Assembly: GCA_012837565.1 (NCBI GenBank)
Contig: DUQY01000066.1
Coordinates: 1-40,517, forward strand
From: Bacteroidales bacterium
GTDB taxonomy: Bacteria > Bacteroidota > Bacteroidia > Bacteroidales > P3
Reading direction: 5' to 3'
Length of the DNA: 40,517 nucleotides
A model generated the notes under the pieces. That model was not told the DNA's origin, made no database searches, and worked only from the letters and a program-made list of their open reading frames with translations. Positions within the stretch are counted from its first letter, which is position 1; the number at the start of each line of letters is the position of its first letter. This document shows, piece after piece, positions 15,301 to 21,767 of this stretch. Both the position numbers and the translations under genes were made by a program.

Positions 15301-15825
15301 AGTATTAATATGAAATCAATATCTAATGATAGCATATCTTTCTTTCTAAAGACTTCCACAGAAAATGGTTATGATAAACTTTTGTTTTATATAGATAATT
15401 CTTTTGTTTTTGAGAAATCAGGAGAATATAATTGGAAAAGGTATGCCTTTGCAGTAAGTGCTGGAGATCATAATTATAAATGGGTATATGAGAAAGATTA
15501 CTCTACAAATAATGGTGATGATGCTGTGTGGTTAGATAATATTAAATTCCCTTTAAATGCAAAAGTAATCTCTATTGATGAAATTGAAGATAAAATGGAT
15601 AAGATTACGATTTATCCGAATCCGGCTAAAGACATAATCAATATTACTAACCTGAAAGCTAATTCAGATATTGTTTTATATGATTTATTAGGAAGAGTTA
15701 AGCTGTCCATTTCAAACAAAATGGTTTCAAATATTAATGTTTCAAGTCTTCCAAACGGAGTCTATTATTTGTCCATTAGATCTGATAAGAGTATTATTAA
15801 TAATAAAATTATTATAGCAAGATAG
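12382..15825 (+). CDS. Gingipain-like C25 cysteine protease with T9SS type A sorting domain
   Basis: This 1147-residue exported protease has a signal peptide (about 1-22, ending KLNA before Q), then a gingipain-type propeptide with VGMPELPTYSQLIELPYG. The C25 catalytic domain spans about 235-600: ADYLLICGDIDQIPAF, APTDLYYAEYTGDYLPDLFYGRFS, the catalytic His453 in YTAHCDQNGW, and NNCC with Cys485 and Cys486 (486 aligns with the nucleophile). The first motif has Ala before His where gingipains have Gly. Two or more beta-sandwich-like regions follow. The last 74 residues (IYPNPAKDIINI, then VYYLSIRS) are a type A T9SS sorting signal, so the protein should leave through the secretion system encoded at 26-32 kb. 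It lies 7 bases upstream of the DUF4271 gene. Confidence 0.93.
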   Translation: MKNLIFKIFVLSILIFSSKLNAQIIIGQDVKNPNPIIKESSESLFLSQTFSFLSLEKERTEKGIFYKIDMGDDFGTSQKVGMPELPTYSQLIELPYGANIEIEYSNVVTETYALEKYGDYKIIPFQKSMSKSETENPFLINEKEYLNNRYFGSDLVVVEKLGFMGGVRLARLSVSPIQYNPVSNTIIFVKSFDVNIKFVNIDIKATSEAKLKYNNQQSAFVGQKTVNNKGLSAAVPSYPISRPLKMIILSDPMFEDALQPFILWKKEKGIEIVELYKGQPGVGTTREEMKDYLKSLWDNASASSPAADYLLICGDIDQIPAFPIVNNQSGSAPTDLYYAEYTGDYLPDLFYGRFSAETVAQMTNIVNKTIVYEKKLMQDNSYLKKTLLVAGRETNSPAPTCGNGQVNYAKSYLKNNPNIDTLVYYNPASGSLSTQIRDSIAKNGYSYINYTAHCDQNGWASPTLSQFDVKNMNNTGKYSFYINNCCLSSKFSDNECFAEAILRADNRGGVGAIGGSSYTYWFEDFYWSVGSKAINVNPTYDANNLGSYDRIFHKNNEPYAKWYTTAGQIMQAGNLSVQQYGSNLSNYYWEIYHLMGDPSLTPYIGLPITMTSTIADSIPLGTSSISVSTDPYAFVGVSQNGILLGASQADVNGSVDINFNNPINLPENLKVVITNQFSSPIIDSVAIFLPTYPLINLSSIKYYNTQMEEVTELKNNEDYFISLNVENLGTVAIDSVRLEINNTPNLQFSDSEEYIGFVGAMSSVVSEHSLKVKILDGVLDRTQIDYIINISGQNGYSDYKDFSIEAFCPVLEIENIKLSKDSNNSLLTGQGVIISFDIKNTGRNLSDAGSVSLLAMSSNLSFPEDSTDALSPLPPNASLSYAFNLILDDGISNNNYIKFKISAIANQYFNATIYDSIILNGQIETFETRDLRSFPWINDALRPWVIESAVENVYQGQYSLKSGAITNSQNTTLSINMKSISNDSISFFLKTSTENGYDKLLFYIDNSFVFEKSGEYNWKRYAFAVSAGDHNYKWVYEKDYSTNNGDDAVWLDNIKFPLNAKVISIDEIEDKMDKITIYPNPAKDIINITNLKANSDIVLYDLLGRVKLSISNKMVSNINVSSLPNGVYYLSIRSDKSIINNKIIIAR

Positions 15826-15832
15826 AAGAATA

Positions 15833-16672
15833 ATGCAAGATACTACTAACAATCATCTTGATGTAGCTCAAACGCAAAAAACGATTTATCCAATATTTAT
15901 TGTATCTGATTCTATTCAAAAAGATACAAATATAGTTGGGTTTAAAGATTATGTAGTAAGAACCCTAAATTGCCATACTGAACCTTTAATAGAAAGAGAA
16001 TCTTTGTTTGGTAAAAAGACCTATGTGAATAAAGATTTAAAGATGCTTGAACGACCAAACACATCTGCTGAGGGCTGGATATATGGTGTTATTTTTCTTG
16101 CTGCAATTTTTTATTTGCTACTAATAAAGATTTTTTCTAACAAAATTAAGCACGTAATTAGAGGGACATATAGCCATTTAACTTTGTTTATTATTCTTTC
16201 TTTTCTTTTTATTCCAGTCTTTGCTCTCTTGTGTTATACGCCCATAAGTCAGTATAATTATTACTACTATTTCCCAATTAAATCTCATTTCGCAATATTC
16301 CTTTTGCTTTACTTCATTATCCTTACTTATGCTTTAATTAAATACATTTTGATTTTTTTCTTTGGAGAGCTCTTTAGGGCAAGGTCAATATGTTTTAACT
16401 ATAATTCAAATCAACTAGGGTTCTATTTTATTAGTGGAATAATTATGATTCCTTTTCTCTTTTTCTATTATTATTCGCCTAATAGTGCTAAAGATAATAT
16501 ATTAATAGCAATATTAATTGTGTTTTCTATATTGTTGTTAACTAGGCTTGTAAAGGGACTCCTCCTAGTTTTGAGTGAAACAAAGTTCTCTAAATTCTAT
16601 TTATTTGTTTATCTTTGCATTCTCGAATTTATACCATTAATAATAATATATAAGTCTTTAATTGATTATTAA
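15833..16672 (+). CDS. DUF4271 family membrane protein
   Basis: This 279-residue protein has a soluble N-terminal stretch of about 75 residues, then about six hydrophobic segments: near 82-103, 115-140, 147-175, 193-212, 223-248 and 254-276. It is very rich in Ile, Leu, Phe and Tyr. A membrane protein of this kind directly upstream of the hemD-like gene is the normal position for the DUF4271 family in Bacteroidetes, and I use both sequence character and position for the call. The molecular function is unknown. It starts 7 bases after the protease stop and ends 21 bases before the hemD-like start, so all are probably one transcript. Confidence 0.75.
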   Translation: MQDTTNNHLDVAQTQKTIYPIFIVSDSIQKDTNIVGFKDYVVRTLNCHTEPLIERESLFGKKTYVNKDLKMLERPNTSAEGWIYGVIFLAAIFYLLLIKIFSNKIKHVIRGTYSHLTLFIILSFLFIPVFALLCYTPISQYNYYYYFPIKSHFAIFLLLYFIILTYALIKYILIFFFGELFRARSICFNYNSNQLGFYFISGIIMIPFLFFYYYSPNSAKDNILIAILIVFSILLLTRLVKGLLLVLSETKFSKFYLFVYLCILEFIPLIIIYKSLIDY

Positions 16673-16693
16673 ATACTCTGAAAAATTAAGTCT

Positions 16694-17572
16694 ATGTGTA
16701 AACCAGTAATAAAAAATATTCTTATTTCTCAACCTGCACCCTTAGATATTGAAAAGTCTCAATATAAAATATTAATTGATAATCATGGTGTTGAATTAAC
16801 TTTTAATAAGTTCTTCGATATAACTGGAGTATCAAACAAGGATTTTAGAGCCTCTAAGATTAATATTTTAGATCATTCAGCTGTTATAGTAACTAGTAAA
16901 TTGGCTATTGATAATTATTTTAAATTGGCAAAAGAACTTAGATTAGTTATTCCTGAGAGTATGAAGTTTTTCTGCGTTACAGAAGGTATTGCAAACTATT
17001 TACAAAACTATATTCAATATAGAAAGAGAAAGATTTTTTATGGTAAATTGCAGTTTTCAGAACTAATAGATACAATGTTAAAGCACAAGGAAGAAACTTT
17101 TCTATATCCTTGTTCGGATGATACCTCTTCGGAAAACTTTAAGCTTCTCGACAAAAATAAGATTAAATATACCAAGTCAGTAATGTATCGTTCTGTTCCA
17201 AATGATTTAAGAGGATTAGATATTGAGAAATTTGATATGGTTGTGATGTTTAGTCCAATTGGCGTTAGCTCTTTTATCGAAAGTTTCCCTAGTTATAACC
17301 ATGAGAAAATAGATTTTGCAGCATTTGGATTAAGTACACAGGCAGCATTAAAAGATGCTAAAATAAAAACAATTATTCCTGCACCTACCCCAGCCACTCC
17401 TTCAATGATTATGGCTATTGATAGATATATGAGCCTTAGTCCAGAGGAAAGGGCAGAGCATAAGGAGAGGATTGAAGAGGAATTTAATAAGAAAGCAGAT
17501 AAAAAATCTTCTGTTACTTTAAAAGTTACGACCAAAAAGACATCTAAACCCAAGTCAAATAATATTGGTTAA
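16694..17572 (+). CDS. hemD: Uroporphyrinogen-III synthase family protein
   Basis: This 292-residue protein has the HemD two-lobe pattern as found in Bacteroidetes: ILISQPAP at the start, ILDHSAVIVTSKLAIDNYF, SMKFFCVTEGIANYLQNYI, and a second lobe with MVVMFSPIGVSSFIES and FAAFGLSTQAALKDA. The family cyclises hydroxymethylbilane to uroporphyrinogen III in tetrapyrrole synthesis. No other haem genes are nearby, and Bacteroidetes proteins of this type always seem to sit here, so a different role remains possible. The last 40 residues are a lysine-rich low-complexity tail. The stop overlaps the rnpA start as TAATG. Confidence 0.8.
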   Translation: MCKPVIKNILISQPAPLDIEKSQYKILIDNHGVELTFNKFFDITGVSNKDFRASKINILDHSAVIVTSKLAIDNYFKLAKELRLVIPESMKFFCVTEGIANYLQNYIQYRKRKIFYGKLQFSELIDTMLKHKEETFLYPCSDDTSSENFKLLDKNKIKYTKSVMYRSVPNDLRGLDIEKFDMVVMFSPIGVSSFIESFPSYNHEKIDFAAFGLSTQAALKDAKIKTIIPAPTPATPSMIMAIDRYMSLSPEERAEHKERIEEEFNKKADKKSSVTLKVTTKKTSKPKSNNIG

Positions 17573-17979
17573 TGTTTCAATTCACTAAGAGAGAAAAACT
17601 ATGTAATAGGACTGAAATACAAAACCTATTTACAAAAGGACAAAGCTTTCTAGTCTATCCTTTTAGTGTGAGATATACTATCAAAGATAATACTATTTCC
17701 CCTAAGGTTAAGGTCTTGTTATTGTCTCCCAAAAGATATCAAAAACTAGCTGTTAGCAGAAACAGGGTTAAACGATTAATTAGAGAAACTTATAGGTTAA
17801 GTAAAGACAGTATTATTAAATTTGCTAAGCAAGAAGCTTGCGATATTAATATTTCAATATCGTTGGTTAGTAAAGATATCCCTACTTATTATTTGGTTGA
17901 CGAGTCAATGAAGAAGATATTAAATAGAATAATTATTAATACTAAGGATGATATTGAAAAGAATTGTCAAAATAATTAA
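17572..17979 (+). CDS. rnpA: Ribonuclease P protein component
   Basis: This 135-residue basic protein is the protein cofactor of RNase P, which trims the 5' leader from tRNA precursors. The diagnostic RNR region SRNRVKRLIRE is at 62-72, preceded by SPKRYQKLAV. The start shares one base with the hemD-like stop, and the last 32 bases overlap yidD. The rnpA-yidD pairing is conserved across bacteria, though here rpmH is not upstream; the pair is attached to the C25 protease operon instead. Confidence 0.96.
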   Translation: MFQFTKREKLCNRTEIQNLFTKGQSFLVYPFSVRYTIKDNTISPKVKVLLLSPKRYQKLAVSRNRVKRLIRETYRLSKDSIIKFAKQEACDINISISLVSKDIPTYYLVDESMKKILNRIIINTKDDIEKNCQNN

Positions 17980-18196
17980 CAGGTTTTTTTATTATATATT
18001 TATTGGTATTATAAGGTTTTATCAATCAGCTATATCACCACATACACCAGCTACATGTAGGTTTGCCCCAACATGTTCTCAGTACTCACTTGAAGCGATA
18101 AAAAAACATGGACCTTTTAAGGGAGGCTGGCTTGCTTTAAAGAGGATATTTAGATGTCATCCGTGGGGAGGAAGTGGATACGATCCTGTTCCCTAA
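17948..18196 (+). CDS. yidD: Membrane protein insertion efficiency factor YidD
   Basis: This 82-residue protein has the YidD core: a hydrophobic amphipathic N-terminus, then FYQSAISPHTPATCRFAPTCSQY, AIKKHGPFKGG and RCHPWGGSGYDPVP. The paired cysteines are present. YidD is a small inner-membrane-associated protein that helps YidC-dependent membrane insertion. The ATG at 17948 lies 32 bases inside rnpA and gives a normal-length protein. The gene ends 5 bases before the convergent ssb stop, with no room for a terminator. Confidence 0.96.
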   Translation: MILKRIVKIINRFFYYIFIGIIRFYQSAISPHTPATCRFAPTCSQYSLEAIKKHGPFKGGWLALKRIFRCHPWGGSGYDPVP

Positions 18197-18201
18197 AAAG
18201 T

Positions 18202-18636
18202 TTAGAATGGCAAGTCGCCTAAGTCATCACCCTCTGGTAATTCATTAATAATACTCGATAGATTTATTTCTGCATTATTAATACGATTTGTATCATTTTG
18301 AGGGTTATTACTTTTAGATAGAACAGTAAAAGTATCGGCAATTATGTCAACAAAGTACTTCTTATTCCCTTCTTTGTCATCCCATTGTCGAGATCTTATT
18401 TTACCTTCAAGATAAATTTGCATACCTTTCTTTAATACTTTCTCAGCATTTTCTGCTATATTATTCCAACAAACAATGTTATGCCATTCAGTTTGTTCAA
18501 CTTTATGACCATCCTTGTTTTTATACGATTCGTTAGTTGCCAAACTAAAAGTAGCTTTCTTTATTCCATCAAAAACTAAAATATCAGGGTCTTTTCCCAG
18601 ATTCCCAATTAAAATTACTTTATTAACTCCAGCCAT
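18202..18636 (-). CDS. ssb: Single-stranded DNA-binding protein
   Basis: This 144-residue SSB coats single-stranded DNA in replication and repair. It begins MAGVNKVILIGNLGKDPDI, followed by a TEWHNIVCWN strand, a KGMQIYLEGKIRSRQW strand and a KYFVDIIADTF strand, the typical OB-fold set. After a short polar linker it ends in DDLGDLPF, the acidic C-terminal tip that recruits partner proteins. Bacteroidetes often have more than one ssb gene; this looks like a full functional copy. It is transcribed alone from a promoter upstream at about 18.69 kb. Confidence 0.96.
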   Translation of the reverse strand: MAGVNKVILIGNLGKDPDILVFDGIKKATFSLATNESYKNKDGHKVEQTEWHNIVCWNNIAENAEKVLKKGMQIYLEGKIRSRQWDDKEGNKKYFVDIIADTFTVLSKSNNPQNDTNRINNAEINLSSIINELPEGDDLGDLPF

Positions 18637-18687
18637 AATCCAATTTATTTTTTAAATTTAATGATAGAAAACAAGTATTTAATGATG

Positions 18688-18695
18688 CAAATATA
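18688..18695 (-). promoter_or_regulatory. Probable -7 box for ssb
   Basis: On the minus strand, TATATTTG at 18688-18695 matches TAnnTTTG and lies 51 bases before the ssb ATG. No clear -33 TTTG is visible. The rest of the 380-base gap between ssb and the HU gene is AT-rich and shows only the two divergent promoters. Confidence 0.5.
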
Positions 18696-18907
18696 TAAAA
18701 TAGTTTTAATAAGTTCCTATTTCAAGTTATTAATGCAATCAATTAATAATAAATGACTAAAGTATAATAAATTTGTTTTTCTAATCAAATTAGAACGAAG
18801 CCCTCTTAAGTCTCTATCAAACAATGTTATATGAAGATGCTTGACCTTTTTGAAAAAAAGTAAATAGCAAAAAAAAAATTAAACTGATTGAAAATGAACA
18901 AATTTGT

Positions 18908-18937
18908 TTTGTTTGAAAAAATGTTTTTATATCTTTG
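18908..18937 (+). promoter_or_regulatory. Bacteroidetes-type promoter for the HU gene
   Basis: TATCTTTG at 18930-18937 matches the -7 box, and TTTG at 18908-18911 lies 18 bases upstream as the -33 box. The leader to the ATG at 19017 would be about 70 bases. Confidence 0.7.
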
Positions 18938-19016
18938 CAAAATGTTTATAATCAAAAAATGGTTAGACAAATTGAAATTAAAGGATTAATTTTTAATTAA
19001 ATAAGTATAAAAAGAA

Positions 19017-19301
19017 ATGACAAAAGCTGAAATCGTAGCAGAAATTGCACAAAGAACAGGATTAGAGAAAGTTAACATTCAAGCGACTGTTGAAACTTTT
19101 ATGGAAGTTATCAAGGATTCTCTTGGAAAAGGTAATAATGTATATTTAAGGGGCTTTGGAAGCTTTATCATTAAAAGAAGAGCAGAAAAAACAGGAAGAA
19201 ACATCTCAAAAGGAACAACTGTTATCATTCCTGCACATAATATCCCATCATTCAAGCCTTCAAAGACTTTTATGAATGAGATTAAAGTAAACGTAAAATA
19301 A
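19017..19301 (+). CDS. HU/IHF-family DNA-binding protein
   Basis: This 94-residue nucleoid protein has the N-terminal helices MTKAEIVAEIAQRTGLEK and then the family signature GFGSFIIKRRAEKTGRNISK, with the DNA-clasping beta arms ending IPAHNIPSFKPSKTF. HU and IHF dimers bend DNA and affect replication, recombination and transcription. Sequence alone does not settle whether it is closer to HU or IHF. It has its own promoter, and a tiny basic protein gene starts 16 bases downstream. Confidence 0.95.
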   Translation: MTKAEIVAEIAQRTGLEKVNIQATVETFMEVIKDSLGKGNNVYLRGFGSFIIKRRAEKTGRNISKGTTVIIPAHNIPSFKPSKTFMNEIKVNVK

Positions 19302-19317
19302 TTTAATATTTAAGAAA

Positions 19318-19410
19318 ATGCCAAGCGGAAAGAAAAGAAAAGGCCATAAAATGGCTACTCACAAACGTAAAAAACGTTTGCGTAAGAACAGACATAAGAA
19401 TAAGAAATAG
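19318..19410 (+). CDS. 30-residue basic protein, bS22/mS38 (COX24 C-terminal) type
   Basis: ATG at 19318 opens 30 codons to TAG at 19408-19410: MPSGKKRKGHKMATHKRKKR, then LRKNRHKNKK. More than half of the residues are Lys, Arg or His. The HKMATHKRKKRLRKNRHK pattern is that of small proteins annotated in Bacteroidetes as AURKAIP1/COX24-domain proteins. The same domain occurs in mitochondrial ribosomal protein mS38 and mycobacterial bS22. A small ribosomal subunit protein is thus the likely identity. It is 16 bases after the HU gene and upstream of RNase G, a conserved neighbourhood as I recall it. Confidence 0.85.
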   Translation: MPSGKKRKGHKMATHKRKKRLRKNRHKNKK

Positions 19411-19461
19411 TTTTCTTAATATGTTTTGATTTATAGAAATATAATTTCAAAAATGCAAATG

Positions 19462-19502
19462 TTGCGAAGCATTATTTAGCTTTAATGCTTCGCAATATTT
19501 TT
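19462..19502 (+). terminator. Stem-loop upstream of rng (terminator or leader element)
   Basis: TTGCGAAGCATTA at 19462-19474 is the exact reverse complement of TAATGCTTCGCAA at 19483-19495, with an 8-base loop, followed by TATTTTT. It could end the HU/bS22-like transcript. No separate promoter for rng is visible in the 19 bases between it and the rng ATG at 19522, so partial read-through or a regulatory hairpin in the rng leader is also possible. Confidence 0.65.
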
Positions 19503-19521
19503 AATAATATTTACGGCTCCT

Positions 19522-21075
19522 ATGAATAAAGATTTAATAATTGATGTAAAGGATTTGGGAGTTGAAATCGCTTTGCTTGAGGACAAGCAACTTGTAGAAT
19601 TACACCAAGAAAAGAACGAAACAAGTCATCTTGTTGGCGATATCTATTTAGGTACTATTAAGAAGATAATGCCGGGTCTTAATGCCGCATTTGTTGATGT
19701 TGGGCATGAAAAGGATGCATTTCTACACTATCTTGACTTAGGACTTCATTTCAATTCTTTAGATAAATTTACTCGAACTTGTATCAGTGCTGATGCAAAG
19801 AGTGTTTTTATTGAAAAGATGAAATTAGAACCCGATTTAGAAAAAAACGGGAAACTTAATAATGTCTTAAAGCAAGGACAAATTATTTTAGTTCAAATTG
19901 CTAAAGAACCAATATCTACAAAAGGTCCAAGGCTCACCTCTGAGCTTTCTTTTGCGGGAAGATATTTGGTCTTAATTCCATTTTCAAATAAGATTTCTAT
20001 TTCTTCAAAAATTAAAAGTGTTGAAGAAAGAAACAGGCTTAAACGCTTAATCCAAAGTATTCGTCCAAACAATTTTGGCGTAATAATAAGGACAGTTGCC
20101 GAAAATCAAAATGTTGCTGAATTAGATGCAGACTTAAAAGATTTATTATCGAAATGGGATGTAATCTATAAAAAGTTACCTAAGACTCTACCTCCTAATA
20201 AACTTGTTTCTGAGATTGATAAATCAACCGCTATTCTTCGAGACTTATTGTCGGATGATTTTACAAACGTATTTGTAAATAATGCGGATATGTATGAGGA
20301 CTTAAGGTCTTACATGAAAACAATATCTCCAGAGAAAGTTGATTTGGTTCGTCATTATAAATTACAGACTCCAATTTTCGATCAGTTTGGAGTTTCAAAT
20401 CAAATTCGCAATTCTTTTGGTAAGGTTGTAACAATTAGGTCTGGTATTTATTTGGTAATAGAGCAAACAGAAGCAATGTGTGTTGTGGATGTTAATTCAG
20501 GACACAGAAGTAAATCATCGCAAGATCAGGAAGAGAATGCTCTAATGGTTAATATGGAAGCCGCTGAGGAGATTGCCAGGCAGATGAGACTACGCGATAT
20601 TGGAGGAATAATAGTAATAGATTTTATTGATTTAAATATTGCAACCAATAGGAAGCAACTTTTCACTAAAATGACTGAGCTAATGTTAAGGGACAAAGCT
20701 AGACACACTATTTTACCCCTAAGTAAATTCTGTTTGATGCAGATAACACGTCAAAGAGTTAGACCAGTGATAACTTTTGATTTATCTGAGATATGTCCAG
20801 TATGTGGAGGCACAGGCAAGATTAAATCTTCAATAATAATTGTAGATGAGATTGAAAATGATCTAAAATACTTAGTTCAAGAGCAAAACGAAAAAAACTT
20901 AACAATCATCGTTCATCCTTTCGTTCACTCATACCTTACAAAAGGATTCTTTTTATCACGAATAAAGAAATGGGAAAGAACGTATAAATCAAAAATAAAA
21001 TTACTAGAAGATACTAATTTTAGTCTTTTAGAATATCAGTTTTTGAATGCGAACAAGGATGCAATAAAATTATAA
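19522..21075 (+). CDS. rng: Ribonuclease G (RNase E/G family)
   Basis: This 517-residue endoribonuclease cleaves AU-rich single-stranded RNA in rRNA maturation and mRNA turnover. An S1 RNA-binding domain lies near 38-130 (GDIYLGTIKKIMPGLNAAFVDVG). The catalytic DNase I-like region has Asp323 in VVDVNSGH and Asp367 in IVIDFIDL, the two metal-binding aspartates. The zinc-link cysteines are in CPVCGGTG at 425-432. There is no RNase E-type C-terminal scaffold, so RNase G is the better name. The gene follows the HU and bS22-like genes and is ended by a terminator at 21105-21135. Confidence 0.96.
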   Translation: MNKDLIIDVKDLGVEIALLEDKQLVELHQEKNETSHLVGDIYLGTIKKIMPGLNAAFVDVGHEKDAFLHYLDLGLHFNSLDKFTRTCISADAKSVFIEKMKLEPDLEKNGKLNNVLKQGQIILVQIAKEPISTKGPRLTSELSFAGRYLVLIPFSNKISISSKIKSVEERNRLKRLIQSIRPNNFGVIIRTVAENQNVAELDADLKDLLSKWDVIYKKLPKTLPPNKLVSEIDKSTAILRDLLSDDFTNVFVNNADMYEDLRSYMKTISPEKVDLVRHYKLQTPIFDQFGVSNQIRNSFGKVVTIRSGIYLVIEQTEAMCVVDVNSGHRSKSSQDQEENALMVNMEAAEEIARQMRLRDIGGIIVIDFIDLNIATNRKQLFTKMTELMLRDKARHTILPLSKFCLMQITRQRVRPVITFDLSEICPVCGGTGKIKSSIIIVDEIENDLKYLVQEQNEKNLTIIVHPFVHSYLTKGFFLSRIKKWERTYKSKIKLLEDTNFSLLEYQFLNANKDAIKL

Positions 21076-21104
21076 TATAACATATTATAGTTTTGAGATA
21101 TTTG

Positions 21105-21136
21105 ACTCTCTTCTTTTAATAGGAGAGAGTTTTTTG
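21105..21136 (+). terminator. Rho-independent terminator after rng
   Basis: ACTCTCTTCT at 21105-21114 pairs with AGGAGAGAGT at 21121-21130 (one T-G position) around a 6-base loop, followed by TTTTT. It lies 30 bases after the rng stop and directly before a 21-base repeat array. Confidence 0.8.
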
Positions 21137-21142
21137 TTTTCT

Positions 21143-21220
21143 GAATCTTTGTTTTAACTTATTAGTTCTTTGTTTCAGTAAATTACTTCTTTGATTCAAA
21201 AAATCCTTTCAGCGTTTCAA
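21143..21220. repeat. 21-base-period repeat array, four units
   Basis: The G of the core occurs at 21151, 21172, 21193 and 21214, exactly 21 bases apart. The cores read TCTTTGTTTTA, TCTTTGTTTCA, TCTTTGATTCA and TCAGCGTTTCA. The spacers are AT-rich (ACTTATTA, GTAAATTA, AAAAATCC). It lies between the convergent rng and the methyltransferase-like gene and matches the array at 32.4 kb. Confidence 0.75.
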
Positions 21221-21224
21221 TTTA

Positions 21225-21617
21225 CTATAATATATAATGCTGACGACTAAGGTCTTTGTTTTGGGATATAAGTCCTAAAAAGAATAAATCTACACTTACA
21301 AGTGTTCGTGGGTCATTAGTAATTTTGTGAAATTCCATATAGGATTCTTTGCTCTGGTATGGGTTTTTTATACAGAGAATAGTTTTGTCGTCGACTTGGT
21401 TTTGGATATTTTGAAATTCAATATAGGAACAAGAAATTTTAATAATGTTTTCTTTTCCAAATTCTTCTTCAAGTGCATGAATTAATTTGTTTGGATTTTT
21501 CCTATTTTTCTTTATTAGTTTGTTGTATAAATCAAACATATAGGGGGAGTGAATAGAATATTCGTTTTTCTTTTTTAATAAATGTAATAGCCTATTTTTC
21601 TGTTTGAATATATTCAT
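21225..21617 (-). CDS. Small protein resembling a class I methyltransferase with its core missing
   Basis: This 130-residue protein has an N-terminal part (KNEYSIHSPYMFDLYNKLI, HSP at 23-25) that looks like the start of a Bacteroidetes class I SAM-dependent methyltransferase family (typically RHGVHSPFVYDFI). Its C-terminal part (DDKTILCIKNPYQSKESYME, then VSVDLFFLGL at 107-116 and RQHYIL) looks like the end of the same family. The roughly 120 residues that would hold the glycine-rich SAM site are absent. The frame is uninterrupted, so it may be a shortened functional protein or an in-frame deletion relic. The likeness is from memory. It has its own promoter box at 21651-21658. Confidence 0.5.
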   Translation of the reverse strand: MNIFKQKNRLLHLLKKKNEYSIHSPYMFDLYNKLIKKNRKNPNKLIHALEEEFGKENIIKISCSYIEFQNIQNQVDDKTILCIKNPYQSKESYMEFHKITNDPRTLVSVDLFFLGLISQNKDLSRQHYIL

Positions 21618-21650
21618 ATTATAGTATGGTTGTATATTTATTTATAATTG

Positions 21651-21658
21651 CAAAGATA
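21651..21658 (-). promoter_or_regulatory. Probable -7 box for the methyltransferase-like gene
   Basis: On the minus strand, TATCTTTG matches TAnnTTTG and lies 33 bases before the ATG at 21617. No clear -33 box. It is only 22 bases from the oppositely facing lptB box. Confidence 0.5.
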
Positions 21659-21680
21659 AGCTTTTTTGAAATAATTTATT

Positions 21681-21688
21681 TACCTTTG
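21681..21688 (+). promoter_or_regulatory. Probable -7 box for the lptB operon
   Basis: TACCTTTG matches TAnnTTTG. A TTTG at 21665-21668 is only 12 bases upstream, closer than usual, so the -33 contact is uncertain. The leader to the ATG at 21768 would be about 75 bases. Confidence 0.5.
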
Positions 21689-21767
21689 CTGATTAAAGAG
21701 GTTAATTATTGACTTTATAATTAATCTGGAATAATAAAATAAAGAATTAAACTGTTTATTCTTAGCG

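Noticed and set aside
12382..15825. Identification as PorU, the T9SS sortase
   Set aside because: PorU is also a C25 protein with a sorting-like tail and similar length, but the gene is not next to porV, and the propeptide and NNCC nucleophile region look more like Kgp/Rgp-type secreted proteases.
18637..19016. Possible small gene in the 380-base gap between ssb and the HU gene
   Set aside because: Only very short frames occur; the gap is explained by two divergent promoters and AT-rich leaders.
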